From the NCBI GenBank assembly GCA_900544675.1, contig UQVZ01000036.1:1-34680 (forward strand): a stretch of DNA of 34,680 bases, read 5' to 3'. The stretch is from an uncultured Bacteroides sp. GTDB lineage: Bacteria > Bacteroidota > Bacteroidia > Bacteroidales > Bacteroidaceae. A program made the translations under genes and the position numbers. The notes beneath the pieces were generated by a model. It was not told the DNA's origin. It saw only the letters and a program-made list of their open reading frames with translations, and searched no databases. Positions within the stretch are counted from its first letter, which is position 1. The number at the start of each line of letters is the position of its first letter. Below, piece after piece: positions 14,561-23,892 of the stretch.

Positions 14561-17143
14561 TTTGTTTTTCAATATCCGGATATCCGGTCCTACATAAGTT
14601 TTCTTCAAACCTCCCCAATCTACGACAATACGCTGTATCATGACACCCGGGTCACCGCAACTTAAAGTCAATGTATGACTCTGACGTGTAGCGTCTATCG
14701 GGAATGTAAAAGTCGCTTTCACTCCATTCTGAAGCACATGGTCTTTCCATGATTTAGAATATTCTTCAGGCACATTGTTGGTCACCTGCACCGGTTCTCC
14801 ATCTACAGATACGCCGTAACGTGTACCTCTGCCTTTGTATATCGGGAATACAGGCAAAGAATAAATATGCAACGTTACAGAATCAGCATCTATCTCAGGC
14901 AATTGATATTCAATTTGAGGAGCGGCAGGAGAAGTTGGGTCTGCCAACGCTTCTGTTGCCTTACCCAACTGAATAATATTCCAGTCATATCCCAACCCTT
15001 TCACCAAACGTAAAGTATGTCCAGAAGCGGATTTCACCTTATAATGTGAAAGATCTACCAATGTACAACGCTCCAATACATCTTGTTCTGGACGAAGCGA
15101 CAAATCTACTGGCGTTTCTCCTTTTCCTTTCGTATAAACGACTTGCGGCATATTCTGATATTTAGCAACCCAACCAGGAGCCAGCATCATCATGTGATTC
15201 CATTTCCCATCAAGTTGTGTATTGTAACGTTGATTCAGTGATGCTATACTATCATACGCCAATTGCGATTGGACTGCCGCCCAATTGGCTTGTTCTATTT
15301 TACCATCGGCAAGCAACTCACGGTTCAACTGCGCCATCAAAAACTTACGATTCATTTGATAAGCAGCCTGCGCCTGATATCCCAATACTTCAAAGAAGGC
15401 AGGACGATAGGGCTCAGGAAGTTCATTATACAAATGTGAGGCTTTATCTGCTAACTGTTGATAATCCTCTAAACGCCGAAGAGCATCGTTATAGTTTTGG
15501 AAAGAATAATCGGTAGAAGCCAGTTCCTTATATTCGGGTGTATCCCATTCGCGCTCCCAACCCATAAACTCCGGCTTACGGCTCCATGCCAAACGATAAT
15601 ATTCATCTAACAGCTGCTGAAAATCGGCCTTATAATTATCACCAAACAAGCTTGCCATAAATGCAGCCTGATGTTCGTTAATGGAATGGATATCATATCG
15701 GTCAATATCCCACGCCATATCAAAAAAAGTTTTGATAGCAAGCTCAGCCGGCTTAATATCACCCACATTTAATAACCAATAACGGTCAGCACCTGTGTCA
15801 TAAGCTTTTTTCAACTCTTCATACATCAAGACCGGAGGAGTTGTACATATCCAAAGATAATCATGCGGTGCTCCTAAATAAGAAGTGTGATAATAAACCC
15901 CCGCTCTTCCCTTACGCTGTTGTTCTTGTGGATTGCTAAGGCGTTTCATATAACCATAATTATCATCTACCCATACCAATGTCACATCATCAGGCACCTT
16001 CAATCCACGTTCATAAATATCCAATACCTCCTTATAAGGCACAAATTGTTGCGGTATGGAATCAATCGGTTGATCTATATATTTAGACAAAATATTTCGT
16101 TGGTCATCCAACACTTCTTCGATCAAACTCACTTCTCGTTCTTTAGGAACACCTACTAATCCAGCATCATGAATACCTCTCATGGCAAGAGTATAGAAGT
16201 TTTCATAAGGAGCGTTTTCCGAAATTCTTTTGTCAAGCACTTTATTGATTCCTTCTTTATTCGTAATATAATTCCATTCTCCCATTGTTTCTTTATCCCA
16301 TTCCGTCACATTATTGAAAAGCAAAGGCTCACAATGAGAAGAAGTCATTACAATAGCAAAACTATCAGCAACCAATTTATTCTCAGGATATTTATTAAAC
16401 GCGCCCGAACTGGGATGCATGGCAGGAGCCAGCATATTACCTTTCATACGCAAAATCAACTCACAAACTTTTGCATAAGTTTTTGGACCAATGTCGCCTA
16501 ATTGAGGGTCAAATGTTTTGGATGCCCATGGAGTAATACCCCAACCTTCATCATTAATAAAAATACCCCGATACTTTATACTGGGAGCCTTGGACACATA
16601 CTCTTGTGTTTCAAGATACAGAGCTTGTTGTTTTTTTACTGGTACATCCGCCCACCAATAAAGCGGAGATACTCCCATTGCTTCTGATATGACCAGCGTT
16701 CCATATGCCGTACCACGCCGGTCACATCCGACAATAACCAAAGCACGCTTTACATCTTTAACAGGATTTTCTATGGTTCTAATGATATACTGTTCCCAAC
16801 CATTCTGAATATCAGATACATCTATTCGATTATTCTCTACCAATCCATCAATGAACGGGTTATGATTTAACGTTCCAACCACAACAATATTTTCTCCCTT
16901 TGCCGGGTTTTCTTCCCTCACATGCCCTTTTATTCCTGTTACTCGCTCTATATCTTCTGCAAACAAAGAAGCGACCTTTTTCACAACTTCAAAATCTTCA
17001 GAGCTGACATAAATATCACATGCCTCTTTACCTGTGCATAAAGGGAAATCTGTTGAAGTTACAAGTTTACTATTCACTTTTACTTGAGCGAAAGCACAAA
17101 GCCCACAAAGCATGAAAAGCAAACTACTTACAATATACCTCAT
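14558..17143 (-). CDS. GH115 alpha-glucuronidase, secreted
   Basis: An 861-residue protein with a Sec signal peptide (MRYIVSSLLFMLCGLCAFAQ). It shows the conserved blocks of GH115 xylan alpha-1,2-glucuronidases: INDEGWGITPWA at 196-207, RMKGNMLAPAMHPSS at about 232-246, SSHCEPLLFNNV at 268-279, WVDDNYGYMKRL at 391-402 and the PHDYLWICTTPP strand at about 426-437. Family enzymes remove glucuronic or 4-O-methyl-glucuronic acid from glucuronoxylan, and some act on arabinogalactan. ATG 17149 is an alternative start two codons earlier; the frame reaching 17200 adds a poor N-terminus. It is the last gene of the fecR-susC-susD-GH115 unit. The line 16081-16140 holds 21 G+C of 60, much lower than flanking genes. 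Confidence 0.9.
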   Translation of the reverse strand: MRYIVSSLLFMLCGLCAFAQVKVNSKLVTSTDFPLCTGKEACDIYVSSEDFEVVKKVASLFAEDIERVTGIKGHVREENPAKGENIVVVGTLNHNPFIDGLVENNRIDVSDIQNGWEQYIIRTIENPVKDVKRALVIVGCDRRGTAYGTLVISEAMGVSPLYWWADVPVKKQQALYLETQEYVSKAPSIKYRGIFINDEGWGITPWASKTFDPQLGDIGPKTYAKVCELILRMKGNMLAPAMHPSSGAFNKYPENKLVADSFAIVMTSSHCEPLLFNNVTEWDKETMGEWNYITNKEGINKVLDKRISENAPYENFYTLAMRGIHDAGLVGVPKEREVSLIEEVLDDQRNILSKYIDQPIDSIPQQFVPYKEVLDIYERGLKVPDDVTLVWVDDNYGYMKRLSNPQEQQRKGRAGVYYHTSYLGAPHDYLWICTTPPVLMYEELKKAYDTGADRYWLLNVGDIKPAELAIKTFFDMAWDIDRYDIHSINEHQAAFMASLFGDNYKADFQQLLDEYYRLAWSRKPEFMGWEREWDTPEYKELASTDYSFQNYNDALRRLEDYQQLADKASHLYNELPEPYRPAFFEVLGYQAQAAYQMNRKFLMAQLNRELLADGKIEQANWAAVQSQLAYDSIASLNQRYNTQLDGKWNHMMMLAPGWVAKYQNMPQVVYTKGKGETPVDLSLRPEQDVLERCTLVDLSHYKVKSASGHTLRLVKGLGYDWNIIQLGKATEALADPTSPAAPQIEYQLPEIDADSVTLHIYSLPVFPIYKGRGTRYGVSVDGEPVQVTNNVPEEYSKSWKDHVLQNGVKATFTFPIDATRQSHTLTLSCGDPGVMIQRIVVDWGGLKKTYVGPDIRILKNK

Positions 17144-17197
17144 AAACATAAAGATTTTTTGATTATATAATAAATAATATTTTAATCTATAGAATAA

Positions 17198-17277
17198 CAC
17201 CTATTGATAAAAGGTGCATAAGTCCATAAATATAGTTTTGTCAAGCAATGAACTTATTTTCATAGACCTATGCACCT
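17198..17277 (-). promoter_or_regulatory. Intergenic hairpins between susD and the GH115 gene
   Basis: On the leftward transcript AGGTGCATAGGTC (plus-strand 17265-17277) can pair with GACTTATGCACCT (17212-17224) around a 40-base loop. The same CACCT can instead pair with AGGTG (17198-17202), so two structures exclude one another. This could tune GH115 expression relative to susCD, or protect the upstream mRNA. No TAnnTTTG promoter is seen in the gap. Confidence 0.4.
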
Positions 17278-17288
17278 ATCTTCATAAA

Positions 17289-19031
17289 TTAATATCCCGG
17301 ATTCTGTTCTAATTTCGCTCCAATATTTGCCTCAATAGCCGAATAAGGAATAGGCCATAAGTTATAATGCTCTTGCATACCCACACCGTCACCATTGGTC
17401 GTAGGATCCGCATAGAACGGATTACATTTCATGACACGTTCATATAACGTTCCTGTACGCATCAAAGTAAGACGACGTTTTTCTTCAATACCTAATTCAC
17501 GCATACGTTCGTCTAAGATATATTCCAAATCAACTTCAGCTGCAGTGATAGGAGTGGCATTCGAACGGGTTCGTACCACATTGATATCTTCTGCTGCCAA
17601 ATCTGTTTGCCCTAAATTCAGATATGCTTCTGCTCTTAACAGGTAAGTCTCGGCAAGGCGGAACATATATTGATCTGTAAAAGTCGTTCCTGCAATGCTT
17701 TTCAACGTATAATCTCCACGAGTATCATAGAGTGCATCTGGGTGATTGTAAGGCGTTGTACATTTGCTTTGATAAGCATAAATACCACGTTGCGGAATGC
17801 TGCCTTTTAATTCTGCCGGCGGATTTTCCGTATTGATTTCACTAAAGCCAAGAGCTATCACTTCAGGGTTTTGTACGGTAAAAGTACGCACAAAATTCCA
17901 TTTTGAATTACGAATATCATTGTCCCAATCACTTTGCCAAATAGTATTTGAGAAATAAGAAGTAGAGACACCCCAGCCAATACCTCTACCACCGCTATAA
18001 TCACCTACAGGCCAAAGATTGAATGGAGTATATTCTTTACCATCTATCGTTAAACGCACTAAGCTGACCTGGGGAGCACAATGACGTTCCAACATATAAT
18101 TCCCTTCCAATTTTAAATCAGCAGTTGAACTTCCTCCACCTTGTAAATCAGTCTCAAATTGAATCACCCAAATACCTTCCGTATTTCCTGCACCACGATT
18201 TTGATTATTCATCCGAAAAAGATCCCAATATAAATCTCCATCAGGTTCTCCATCACCATCCCGATCAGGTTCATTCATGCGTGAGCCAAAACGTGTTTTC
18301 ATTAATCCCAAAGATGAGTTATTGATAACAATCGTTGCTGCATCTTTAGCTTCTTCATTCATATTCAATGCCAGATAAATTTCAGCAAGCAGATGATAAG
18401 CTGCTGGTGAAGAAACTTCGCCATCTCTTACTGCTGTAATATCCGGTAAATTCTCAGCGGCAAACTTAACGTCCTCCTTAGCTTGATTTAATGTCTCTTC
18501 ACGAGTTGCACGCGTATAATCAGTTTTAGGAGACTCTACTTCGTGTAATTCCAAAGGTACTCCGCCATATAAATAAGCCAATGTACGGTATGCCATACCT
18601 CGGAAGAAACGTGCACGGGCTGTAATGCTCAGTTTACTTTCTTCTGAAAAAGCAGATACTTCTACTCTGTCGATAATGGTATTAGCCTCGGCAACGATTT
18701 TATATAAATTATCCCAATGATTTTTAGGAATACTTCCTGTCGGATCATAAGCAGCAAGCATGTTACCATGACGATTAGTCGTTCCAGGCTCTCCGTCATA
18801 GATAAGATCTGTCCCATAAATATAATCAAAAGGATTGTTTTCATCTTTACCATAGAATTCGTAACGGACACGATTATAAAGTCCGTTGATAGACATCTCA
18901 AAATCCGTTTCTGTTTGAAAGGCGTTAGATGTACTCATAAAATCTTCCGGCTCTTCACGCAAAAATTTACTTTCATTACAACCAATCAAGAAAAAGCAAA
19001 TAGTCAATGGATATAATATACATTTTTTCAT
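17289..19031 (-). CDS. susD: SusD/RagB-family outer-membrane glycan-binding lipoprotein
   Basis: A 580-residue surface lipoprotein that forms the lid of a SusCD glycan importer. The signal peptide MKKCILYPLTICFFLIGC ends in a lipobox with Cys18, followed by NESKFLREEP. SusD-like features include the early FMSTSNAFQTETDFEMSINGLYNRV region, the TPR-like helices (RARFFRGMAYRTLAYLYGGVPL) and the C-terminal block with RLAETYLLRAEAYLNLGQ and DERMRELGIEEKRRLTLMR. I chose ATG 19031; a Met nine codons earlier would put charged residues ahead of the signal. It lies 13 bases after susC and should be co-transcribed. The gene is AT-rich like susC and GH115. Confidence 0.93.
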   Translation of the reverse strand: MKKCILYPLTICFFLIGCNESKFLREEPEDFMSTSNAFQTETDFEMSINGLYNRVRYEFYGKDENNPFDYIYGTDLIYDGEPGTTNRHGNMLAAYDPTGSIPKNHWDNLYKIVAEANTIIDRVEVSAFSEESKLSITARARFFRGMAYRTLAYLYGGVPLELHEVESPKTDYTRATREETLNQAKEDVKFAAENLPDITAVRDGEVSSPAAYHLLAEIYLALNMNEEAKDAATIVINNSSLGLMKTRFGSRMNEPDRDGDGEPDGDLYWDLFRMNNQNRGAGNTEGIWVIQFETDLQGGGSSTADLKLEGNYMLERHCAPQVSLVRLTIDGKEYTPFNLWPVGDYSGGRGIGWGVSTSYFSNTIWQSDWDNDIRNSKWNFVRTFTVQNPEVIALGFSEINTENPPAELKGSIPQRGIYAYQSKCTTPYNHPDALYDTRGDYTLKSIAGTTFTDQYMFRLAETYLLRAEAYLNLGQTDLAAEDINVVRTRSNATPITAAEVDLEYILDERMRELGIEEKRRLTLMRTGTLYERVMKCNPFYADPTTNGDGVGMQEHYNLWPIPYSAIEANIGAKLEQNPGY

Positions 19032-19044
19032 AAACGCATTAAAT

Positions 19045-22000
19045 TTAAAGTGTAACATTCAAACCAACAGTAAAACTTTTCAATACCGGTCGACCAAAAT
19101 AGCCTTGTCCAGCTTCCGGATCCCAACCGTCCCACTTAGTGAAAGTCAAAAGGTTTTTCCCGTTAACATAAATATTCAGATTTTCAATTCCTACAGAACG
19201 CATCCAAGATTTTGGCAAATCATAACTAAGAGTTATATCTTGTAAACGCACAAAATTACGTTGCTGATAACGCGTTCCTGCAATTGATGCTCCATTGATA
19301 GAGCGAGCATATTCTCCATCTGGATTAGTAGGCGACCAATAATTTGCCGCTAATTCACTGATACGGTTCCAACGGATAGCATTAGCGTCACCTCGAGTCA
19401 ATGTTTCCGAATTAGCTTGCATGTAACCGTTCTTTCCTCCTTGAACCGAATTGATAAAGAAACTCAGTGAAAGGTTTTTCCAACGCAACTTGTTCATGAT
19501 ACCGAAACGATAAGCCGGATCTGATTTTCCTATAATAACACGATCATCAGGCGTAATATCTCCACTTTTATCTGTATCTATCACCCGATAAGTTCCCGGA
19601 TGATAACCGGTTGGTATATCATCATTCAACTGCCAGATTCCGTCAATTTGATAAGAATAAATAGCCGAAACCGCCTCTCCGATGAAAAGATTACTTGCTG
19701 TCAAATCATCTTCTACTCCGTCACCGTCAGAATCCCGACCTAATAAAGAAATAATTTTATTTTTATTAGCAGAAATATTAAACGTCGTACTCCATTCAAA
19801 ATCAGGAGTTACAAAGTTACGGGAAGTGATAGTAAACTCAATACCTTTATTACGAATCTTACCAATATTTGTACTTACACTGGCAAAACCTGTCATTGAA
19901 GGTAATACCATATCATAAAGAAGGTCACGAGTCGTTGTTTGATACAATTCCAGCGAACCCGTTAAACGGCTTTTAAATAACGCGAAGTCAACACCGATAT
20001 TAAAACCTGCTGTCTTTTCCCATTTTAAATCTCGGTTACCCATAGAAGAAACTGTTTGCATTGTTTCTGTTGTGCCACCATCGCCAAATACGTATCCAGC
20101 CTGAGTAGTCATAGTCGGTAATGACTTATAACGAGTTGTCTGATTACCACTAATACCCCAGCCTCCACGAATTTTTAATTGGTCTACCCATGAAGCTTTG
20201 AACCATTTTTCCTGAGACATTACCCAACCTAAGGCAACAGATGGGAATATGGCAGATTTATTATTTTCAGCAAATCCAGAAAAACCATCTCGACGCACAG
20301 TAGCAGTTAACAAATAACGGTCTTTAAATTTATAATTCAGACGAAGCATCTGATACAACAAAGCTTCGCTCCAAGCATCAGAAGTTGTGAACTGATCTTG
20401 TCCAAGCTCCAAACTATTATATCCCAGTGAAAGACGAGAAAATTTTTGAGCTTTTGCTTCCGTATAATTCTGTTTACGTTGGCTGGCTCCATATACAAAA
20501 GTTGCTGAAATATCATGGTCACCAAATGAACCATTGTAGTTAACGATATTATCAAACGTCCAGTCATAATATTCCGTATGCTGCTTATATGCTTCACCAT
20601 TCAAGCTGGCGCCATATTGGCTCGAAAGATAATGTTGATCAATTCGATAATTATTTCCAAAATTAAAACGATAACTCAATCCTTTAACAGGAAGCTGTAT
20701 CTCTGCATATAAATTAGCAAAGAAATAATTATGTCTCTCCTTATCATTGACATCTGATCCCATAAAAGGATTTACATCCAATGTATTGAATGGATATGGA
20801 ATAATTTCTCCTTCTTCATCATAAGGAAGGCAAAGCGGATTTTGAGTAATTAAATTCCAAATGCCAGGTTCTGCTCCATCCTGGTTAACGAATGAGCCAA
20901 ATGCTTGCACACCAGTCTTTAGCCAACTAAACGGCTTTGTATCAAGATTAACACGAATGCTATTACGCTTAAAATCATCATTAATAATATAACCTGACTG
21001 ATCTGTATGTGCTAATGAAATCAAGTAAGAAGCACTTTCCGTTCCACCAGAAAGGCTCAATTTAGTTTCCCACATCGAGGCATTGCCTGTTCCTTCACTC
21101 CACCAGTCATAATCATACGGCACCAGTCCGTCTGGTTGGTTAGAGTCTAACATAATTGCATCAGGCAATTTATCTGCAACCCTAAAATCAGGATTCGGAG
21201 TAGTATAATCCGGTCCTATAAAAGCTTCATCATAATAAAATGTACGGACAAAATCCAAATATTCATTACGATTCATCGGGCGCAAATCTTTGGTAGGCGA
21301 AGAAGTTGTGTATGAAGTAGAAAAATTTACCCGTGTCTTTCCGGCTTTTCCACGCTTAGTCGTTATCAAAAGAACACCGTTAGCTGCTTGCGCTCCATAA
21401 ACAGCAGTAGCACTGGCATCTTTCAAAACATCAATAGATTCTATGTCATTCGGATTGATAGATGACAAAGAGCTATTGTAAATAATTCCATCCAATACAA
21501 TTAACACACTTTTATTACCAGACAACGTATTTGTTCCACGAATAGAAATATCTGGCGTAGTACCTGCAGATGTCACCTGTCCAATATTCAGGCCCGGAAC
21601 TGTACCTTGTAAAGATTGAAGAATATTTGTATTAGGAGATTTCTCAAAATCTTTAATATTAGCACTCACAACCGCACCTGTTAAATCAGACTTTTTCATT
21701 GAACCATAACCAATTACTACTACTTCATCCAATGCTTGAGTGTCTTCTAACAAACGCACAGTAAGTTCATGCCGATTTCCAACTTTGACGTTTTGACTTA
21801 CATAACCAATATATGATACCTGTAATACTGCGTTAGTAGGAACATCAAGTGAAAACTGACCATTAAGATCTGTAATGGTACCTATCGTAGTACCCTCCAC
21901 TAAGATATTAGCCCCAATAATCGATTCTCCATTCTCATCAGTCACGACTCCTTTCAATAAACGAGTCGTTCCTGTTTGTTGCAAAGAGGATGAAGATACT

Positions 22001-22371
22001 TTGGCTTTATTCTTCATCAACACAATATTTTTACCTTCTATGGCATAAGACAACCCCGTACCTTCAAGCACTTCATCCAACACCTCAGGTACAGAACGAT
22101 TTTCCATGTGTACACTGACTTTCTGGTCAAGATTCACTTCATTCACATCATATACAAATAAATATGACGTTTGTTTTTCTATCTGACTGATAATCTGACT
22201 GATAGAAATATTATCTGATACAATTGTCACATGTTGTTTTTGCGGATTCCACTCTGTGGCATACAGATTAATTGTACCAATACATAAAAATAAAACTAAA
22301 AAAATGTTTTTCACATTTAGGAATGAATGTGTAAATGTCACAATAAATTCCTGATACAAATTATTTTTCAT
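19045..22371 (-). CDS. susC: SusC/RagA-family TonB-dependent receptor with N-terminal STN domain
   Basis: A 1,108-residue outer-membrane transporter. After a hydrophobic signal (about residues 19-38) comes an STN domain at about 47-118 (HVTIVSDNISISQIISQIEKQ onward, ending GKNIVLM), a carboxypeptidase-regulatory-like domain at 140-197 (GVVTDENGESIIGANI), the TonB-box-like DEVVVIGYGS at 215-224 and a plug from about 228, then a barrel ending in SFTVGLNVTL. STN domains contact a FecR anti-sigma factor, so substrate import signals to an ECF sigma factor; fecR is indeed the neighbour. The N-terminal Met at 22371 precedes a longer-than-usual leader; MKNIF-like internal starts were not available in frame. 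Likely cargo is a uronic-acid-decorated oligosaccharide. Confidence 0.94.
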   Translation of the reverse strand: MKNNLYQEFIVTFTHSFLNVKNIFLVLFLCIGTINLYATEWNPQKQHVTIVSDNISISQIISQIEKQTSYLFVYDVNEVNLDQKVSVHMENRSVPEVLDEVLEGTGLSYAIEGKNIVLMKNKAKVSSSSLQQTGTTRLLKGVVTDENGESIIGANILVEGTTIGTITDLNGQFSLDVPTNAVLQVSYIGYVSQNVKVGNRHELTVRLLEDTQALDEVVVIGYGSMKKSDLTGAVVSANIKDFEKSPNTNILQSLQGTVPGLNIGQVTSAGTTPDISIRGTNTLSGNKSVLIVLDGIIYNSSLSSINPNDIESIDVLKDASATAVYGAQAANGVLLITTKRGKAGKTRVNFSTSYTTSSPTKDLRPMNRNEYLDFVRTFYYDEAFIGPDYTTPNPDFRVADKLPDAIMLDSNQPDGLVPYDYDWWSEGTGNASMWETKLSLSGGTESASYLISLAHTDQSGYIINDDFKRNSIRVNLDTKPFSWLKTGVQAFGSFVNQDGAEPGIWNLITQNPLCLPYDEEGEIIPYPFNTLDVNPFMGSDVNDKERHNYFFANLYAEIQLPVKGLSYRFNFGNNYRIDQHYLSSQYGASLNGEAYKQHTEYYDWTFDNIVNYNGSFGDHDISATFVYGASQRKQNYTEAKAQKFSRLSLGYNSLELGQDQFTTSDAWSEALLYQMLRLNYKFKDRYLLTATVRRDGFSGFAENNKSAIFPSVALGWVMSQEKWFKASWVDQLKIRGGWGISGNQTTRYKSLPTMTTQAGYVFGDGGTTETMQTVSSMGNRDLKWEKTAGFNIGVDFALFKSRLTGSLELYQTTTRDLLYDMVLPSMTGFASVSTNIGKIRNKGIEFTITSRNFVTPDFEWSTTFNISANKNKIISLLGRDSDGDGVEDDLTASNLFIGEAVSAIYSYQIDGIWQLNDDIPTGYHPGTYRVIDTDKSGDITPDDRVIIGKSDPAYRFGIMNKLRWKNLSLSFFINSVQGGKNGYMQANSETLTRGDANAIRWNRISELAANYWSPTNPDGEYARSINGASIAGTRYQQRNFVRLQDITLSYDLPKSWMRSVGIENLNIYVNGKNLLTFTKWDGWDPEAGQGYFGRPVLKSFTVGLNVTL

Positions 22372-22429
22372 AAATTTGCAGCATTAAATTTTAGGTTTTT
22401 ACTTAAAGTTTATGTTCTCTTATTCATAC

Positions 22430-22455
22430 GTGGGCAGTGTGGCAGCACTGTCCAC
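22430..22455. terminator. Hairpin between fecR and susC
   Basis: GTGGGCAGTG at 22430-22439 pairs with CACTGTCCAC at 22446-22455 around the six-base loop TGGCAG (one G-T pair). On the leftward transcript it is not followed by a U-tract, so it is more likely an attenuating or mRNA-protecting hairpin than a full terminator. It would let fecR and susC differ in expression. Confidence 0.5.
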
Positions 22456-22521
22456 TTTCTTATTCAATCTTATTTAATTTGTACTATTCCATAGGCTATA
22501 TCTTTTATGTTAATACTCGGG

Positions 22522-23445
22522 TTAGTTTATCGTTATGACATTAGCGTCATCATCTCTTGTATAAGTGAAATTACAATTCAAATTTAATACACGAAGTACA
22601 TGTTCTATGCCATCGTTCGTACGAAATTTACCTGTATAACGATTGCGAAGAATACTACGATTATTAACTACAATTTTTACACCGTAATATAATTCGAATT
22701 TCTTCAACATATTCTCCAACGAAATATCATGAAAACATATCAACCCCTCCTTCCATCGAAAATAATCTTTTTCGCCAACAGGAAGTTTAACAAACTTATT
22801 TCCTTCCAACCTTACTTTCGTATCAGGCGTCAGTTCCATACTAAAACCTTGTGCCAATATTTCCACCTTACCTTTTAATAGCGAAGTTTCCCAAATGCTA
22901 TCCGAAGCATACGCAATCACATTAAACTCTGTTCCTAACACCCGTATATCACCTTTATCAGTATTAACAATAAACGGATGTGATTTATCGGCTTTGACAA
23001 CAAAATATCCTTCACCGTCTAACTTCACATTACGCGTCTTTCCATCAAATGTACCTGGAAAGGTTAGACGACTTCTTGAGTTAAGCCATACTTTTGTACC
23101 ATCTGCCAACGACAATTCAGCCCGTTGCCCTTCTGGAACATATATTGACTGAAAAGTTTCTGTTTGTTCATGTTGTCCCCACAAATAATAACTTCCCCAA
23201 AGAATAAGAACAATCATTGCTGCTATCTTCAAGAAATTCAAAACAGGTTTCCTCCATGAAAAATAATGTATGTGATGTTTCTCTGTTTTTTCTTCATCAT
23301 GCCATAGCATAACATCATGCAGCTTACGCTGAGCCATATACTCATGCAAGTGTTCGGGACTTTCGTCCATCCACTCCATCACCTGTTTCTGTTCGGCTTC
23401 AGTTGCATCTCCGGCTATATATCGTTGTAATAATTCGGTATCCAT
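22522..23445 (-). CDS. FecR-family anti-sigma factor
   Basis: A 307-residue inner-membrane protein. The cytoplasmic N-terminus (about 1-65, with YIAGDATEAEQKQVMEWMDESPEH) is the sigma-binding anti-sigma domain, one membrane segment follows at about 70-90 (FLKIAAMIVLILWGSYYLWG), and the periplasmic part has the FecR domain (YVPEGQRAELSLADGTKVWLNSRSRL, then VLGTEFNVIAY) and a C-terminal DUF4974 region (ICFHDISLENMLKKFELYYGV onward). It should hold an ECF sigma factor until the STN domain of SusC signals. Its gene normally follows the sigma gene directly, but here a divergent hipBST-like module stands upstream and no sigma gene adjoins. Confidence 0.92.
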   Translation of the reverse strand: MDTELLQRYIAGDATEAEQKQVMEWMDESPEHLHEYMAQRKLHDVMLWHDEEKTEKHHIHYFSWRKPVLNFLKIAAMIVLILWGSYYLWGQHEQTETFQSIYVPEGQRAELSLADGTKVWLNSRSRLTFPGTFDGKTRNVKLDGEGYFVVKADKSHPFIVNTDKGDIRVLGTEFNVIAYASDSIWETSLLKGKVEILAQGFSMELTPDTKVRLEGNKFVKLPVGEKDYFRWKEGLICFHDISLENMLKKFELYYGVKIVVNNRSILRNRYTGKFRTNDGIEHVLRVLNLNCNFTYTRDDDANVITIN

Positions 23446-23572
23446 ATTTAGGTGGTTTTATAAATATAACGATTGAGTATGTAATTACCCTAAATACAAT
23501 TAAAAAAAATTTTTTTATAACCGTTAGCGGAATTCCTTAGCTTGCAGAGATAAGGATTGACGGCTCATGAAG

Positions 23573-23673
23573 TTATACCCGATAGGATATAATTATGCCG
23601 AAAAGATACAAATTATACCCTTTATGATATAATTTCGAATATTTGTATTAACTTTGTACCCGAAGAGGTATAA
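23573..23673. promoter_or_regulatory. Three 20-bp operator-like palindromes upstream of hipB
   Basis: Copies are TTATACCCGATAGGATATAA (23573-23592), TTATACCCTTTATGATATAA (23613-23632) and TTGTACCCGAAGAGGTATAA (23654-23673). Each has arms of eight bases around a four-base core, and the copy starts are 40 and 41 bases apart, close to four helical turns. The E. coli HipB operator is TATCC-N8-GGATA, which these resemble. The third overlaps the -7 box TAACTTTG at 23649-23656, so bound HipB would block transcription of its own operon. The first lies 128 bases from the fecR start and could also affect that gene. Confidence 0.75.
23649..23656 (+). promoter_or_regulatory. -7 box of the hipBST-like operon
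   Basis: TAACTTTG matches TAnnTTTG, 24 bases before ATG 23680. The last three bases are the beginning of the third operator. No TTTG at the standard -33 distance is evident. Confidence 0.55.
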
Positions 23674-23679
23674 AACCGA

Positions 23680-23892
23680 ATGCTTATGAATAATCTATCT
23701 ACTACAGTCAAGATGTTGAGAAAACAATATAACCTGACGCAGGAAGAACTTTCATTGAAATCGGGTGTAGGATTGCGCTTTGTCCGTGACCTTGAACAAG
23801 GAAAGGAAACCTTGCGTCTCGATAAGGTGAATCAACTTCTCGACTTCTTCAATTATGAAATGGTTGCCACTTTAAAAACAGATAACCGATGA
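23680..23892 (+). CDS. hipB: HipB-like XRE-family antitoxin/repressor
   Basis: A 70-residue helix-turn-helix protein. The HTH lies at about residues 9-62: VKMLRKQYNLTQEELSLKSGVGLRFVRDLEQGKETLRLDKVNQLLDFF, with the TQEELS helix and the recognition helix around GLRFVRDLEQG. This is the HipB pattern, shorter than E. coli HipB (88 residues). It should repress its own operon at the three palindromes upstream and bind the HipS/HipT complex. ATG 23686 two codons later is an alternative start. The stop overlaps the next start as ATGA (23889-23892). Confidence 0.85.
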   Translation: MLMNNLSTTVKMLRKQYNLTQEELSLKSGVGLRFVRDLEQGKETLRLDKVNQLLDFFNYEMVATLKTDNR

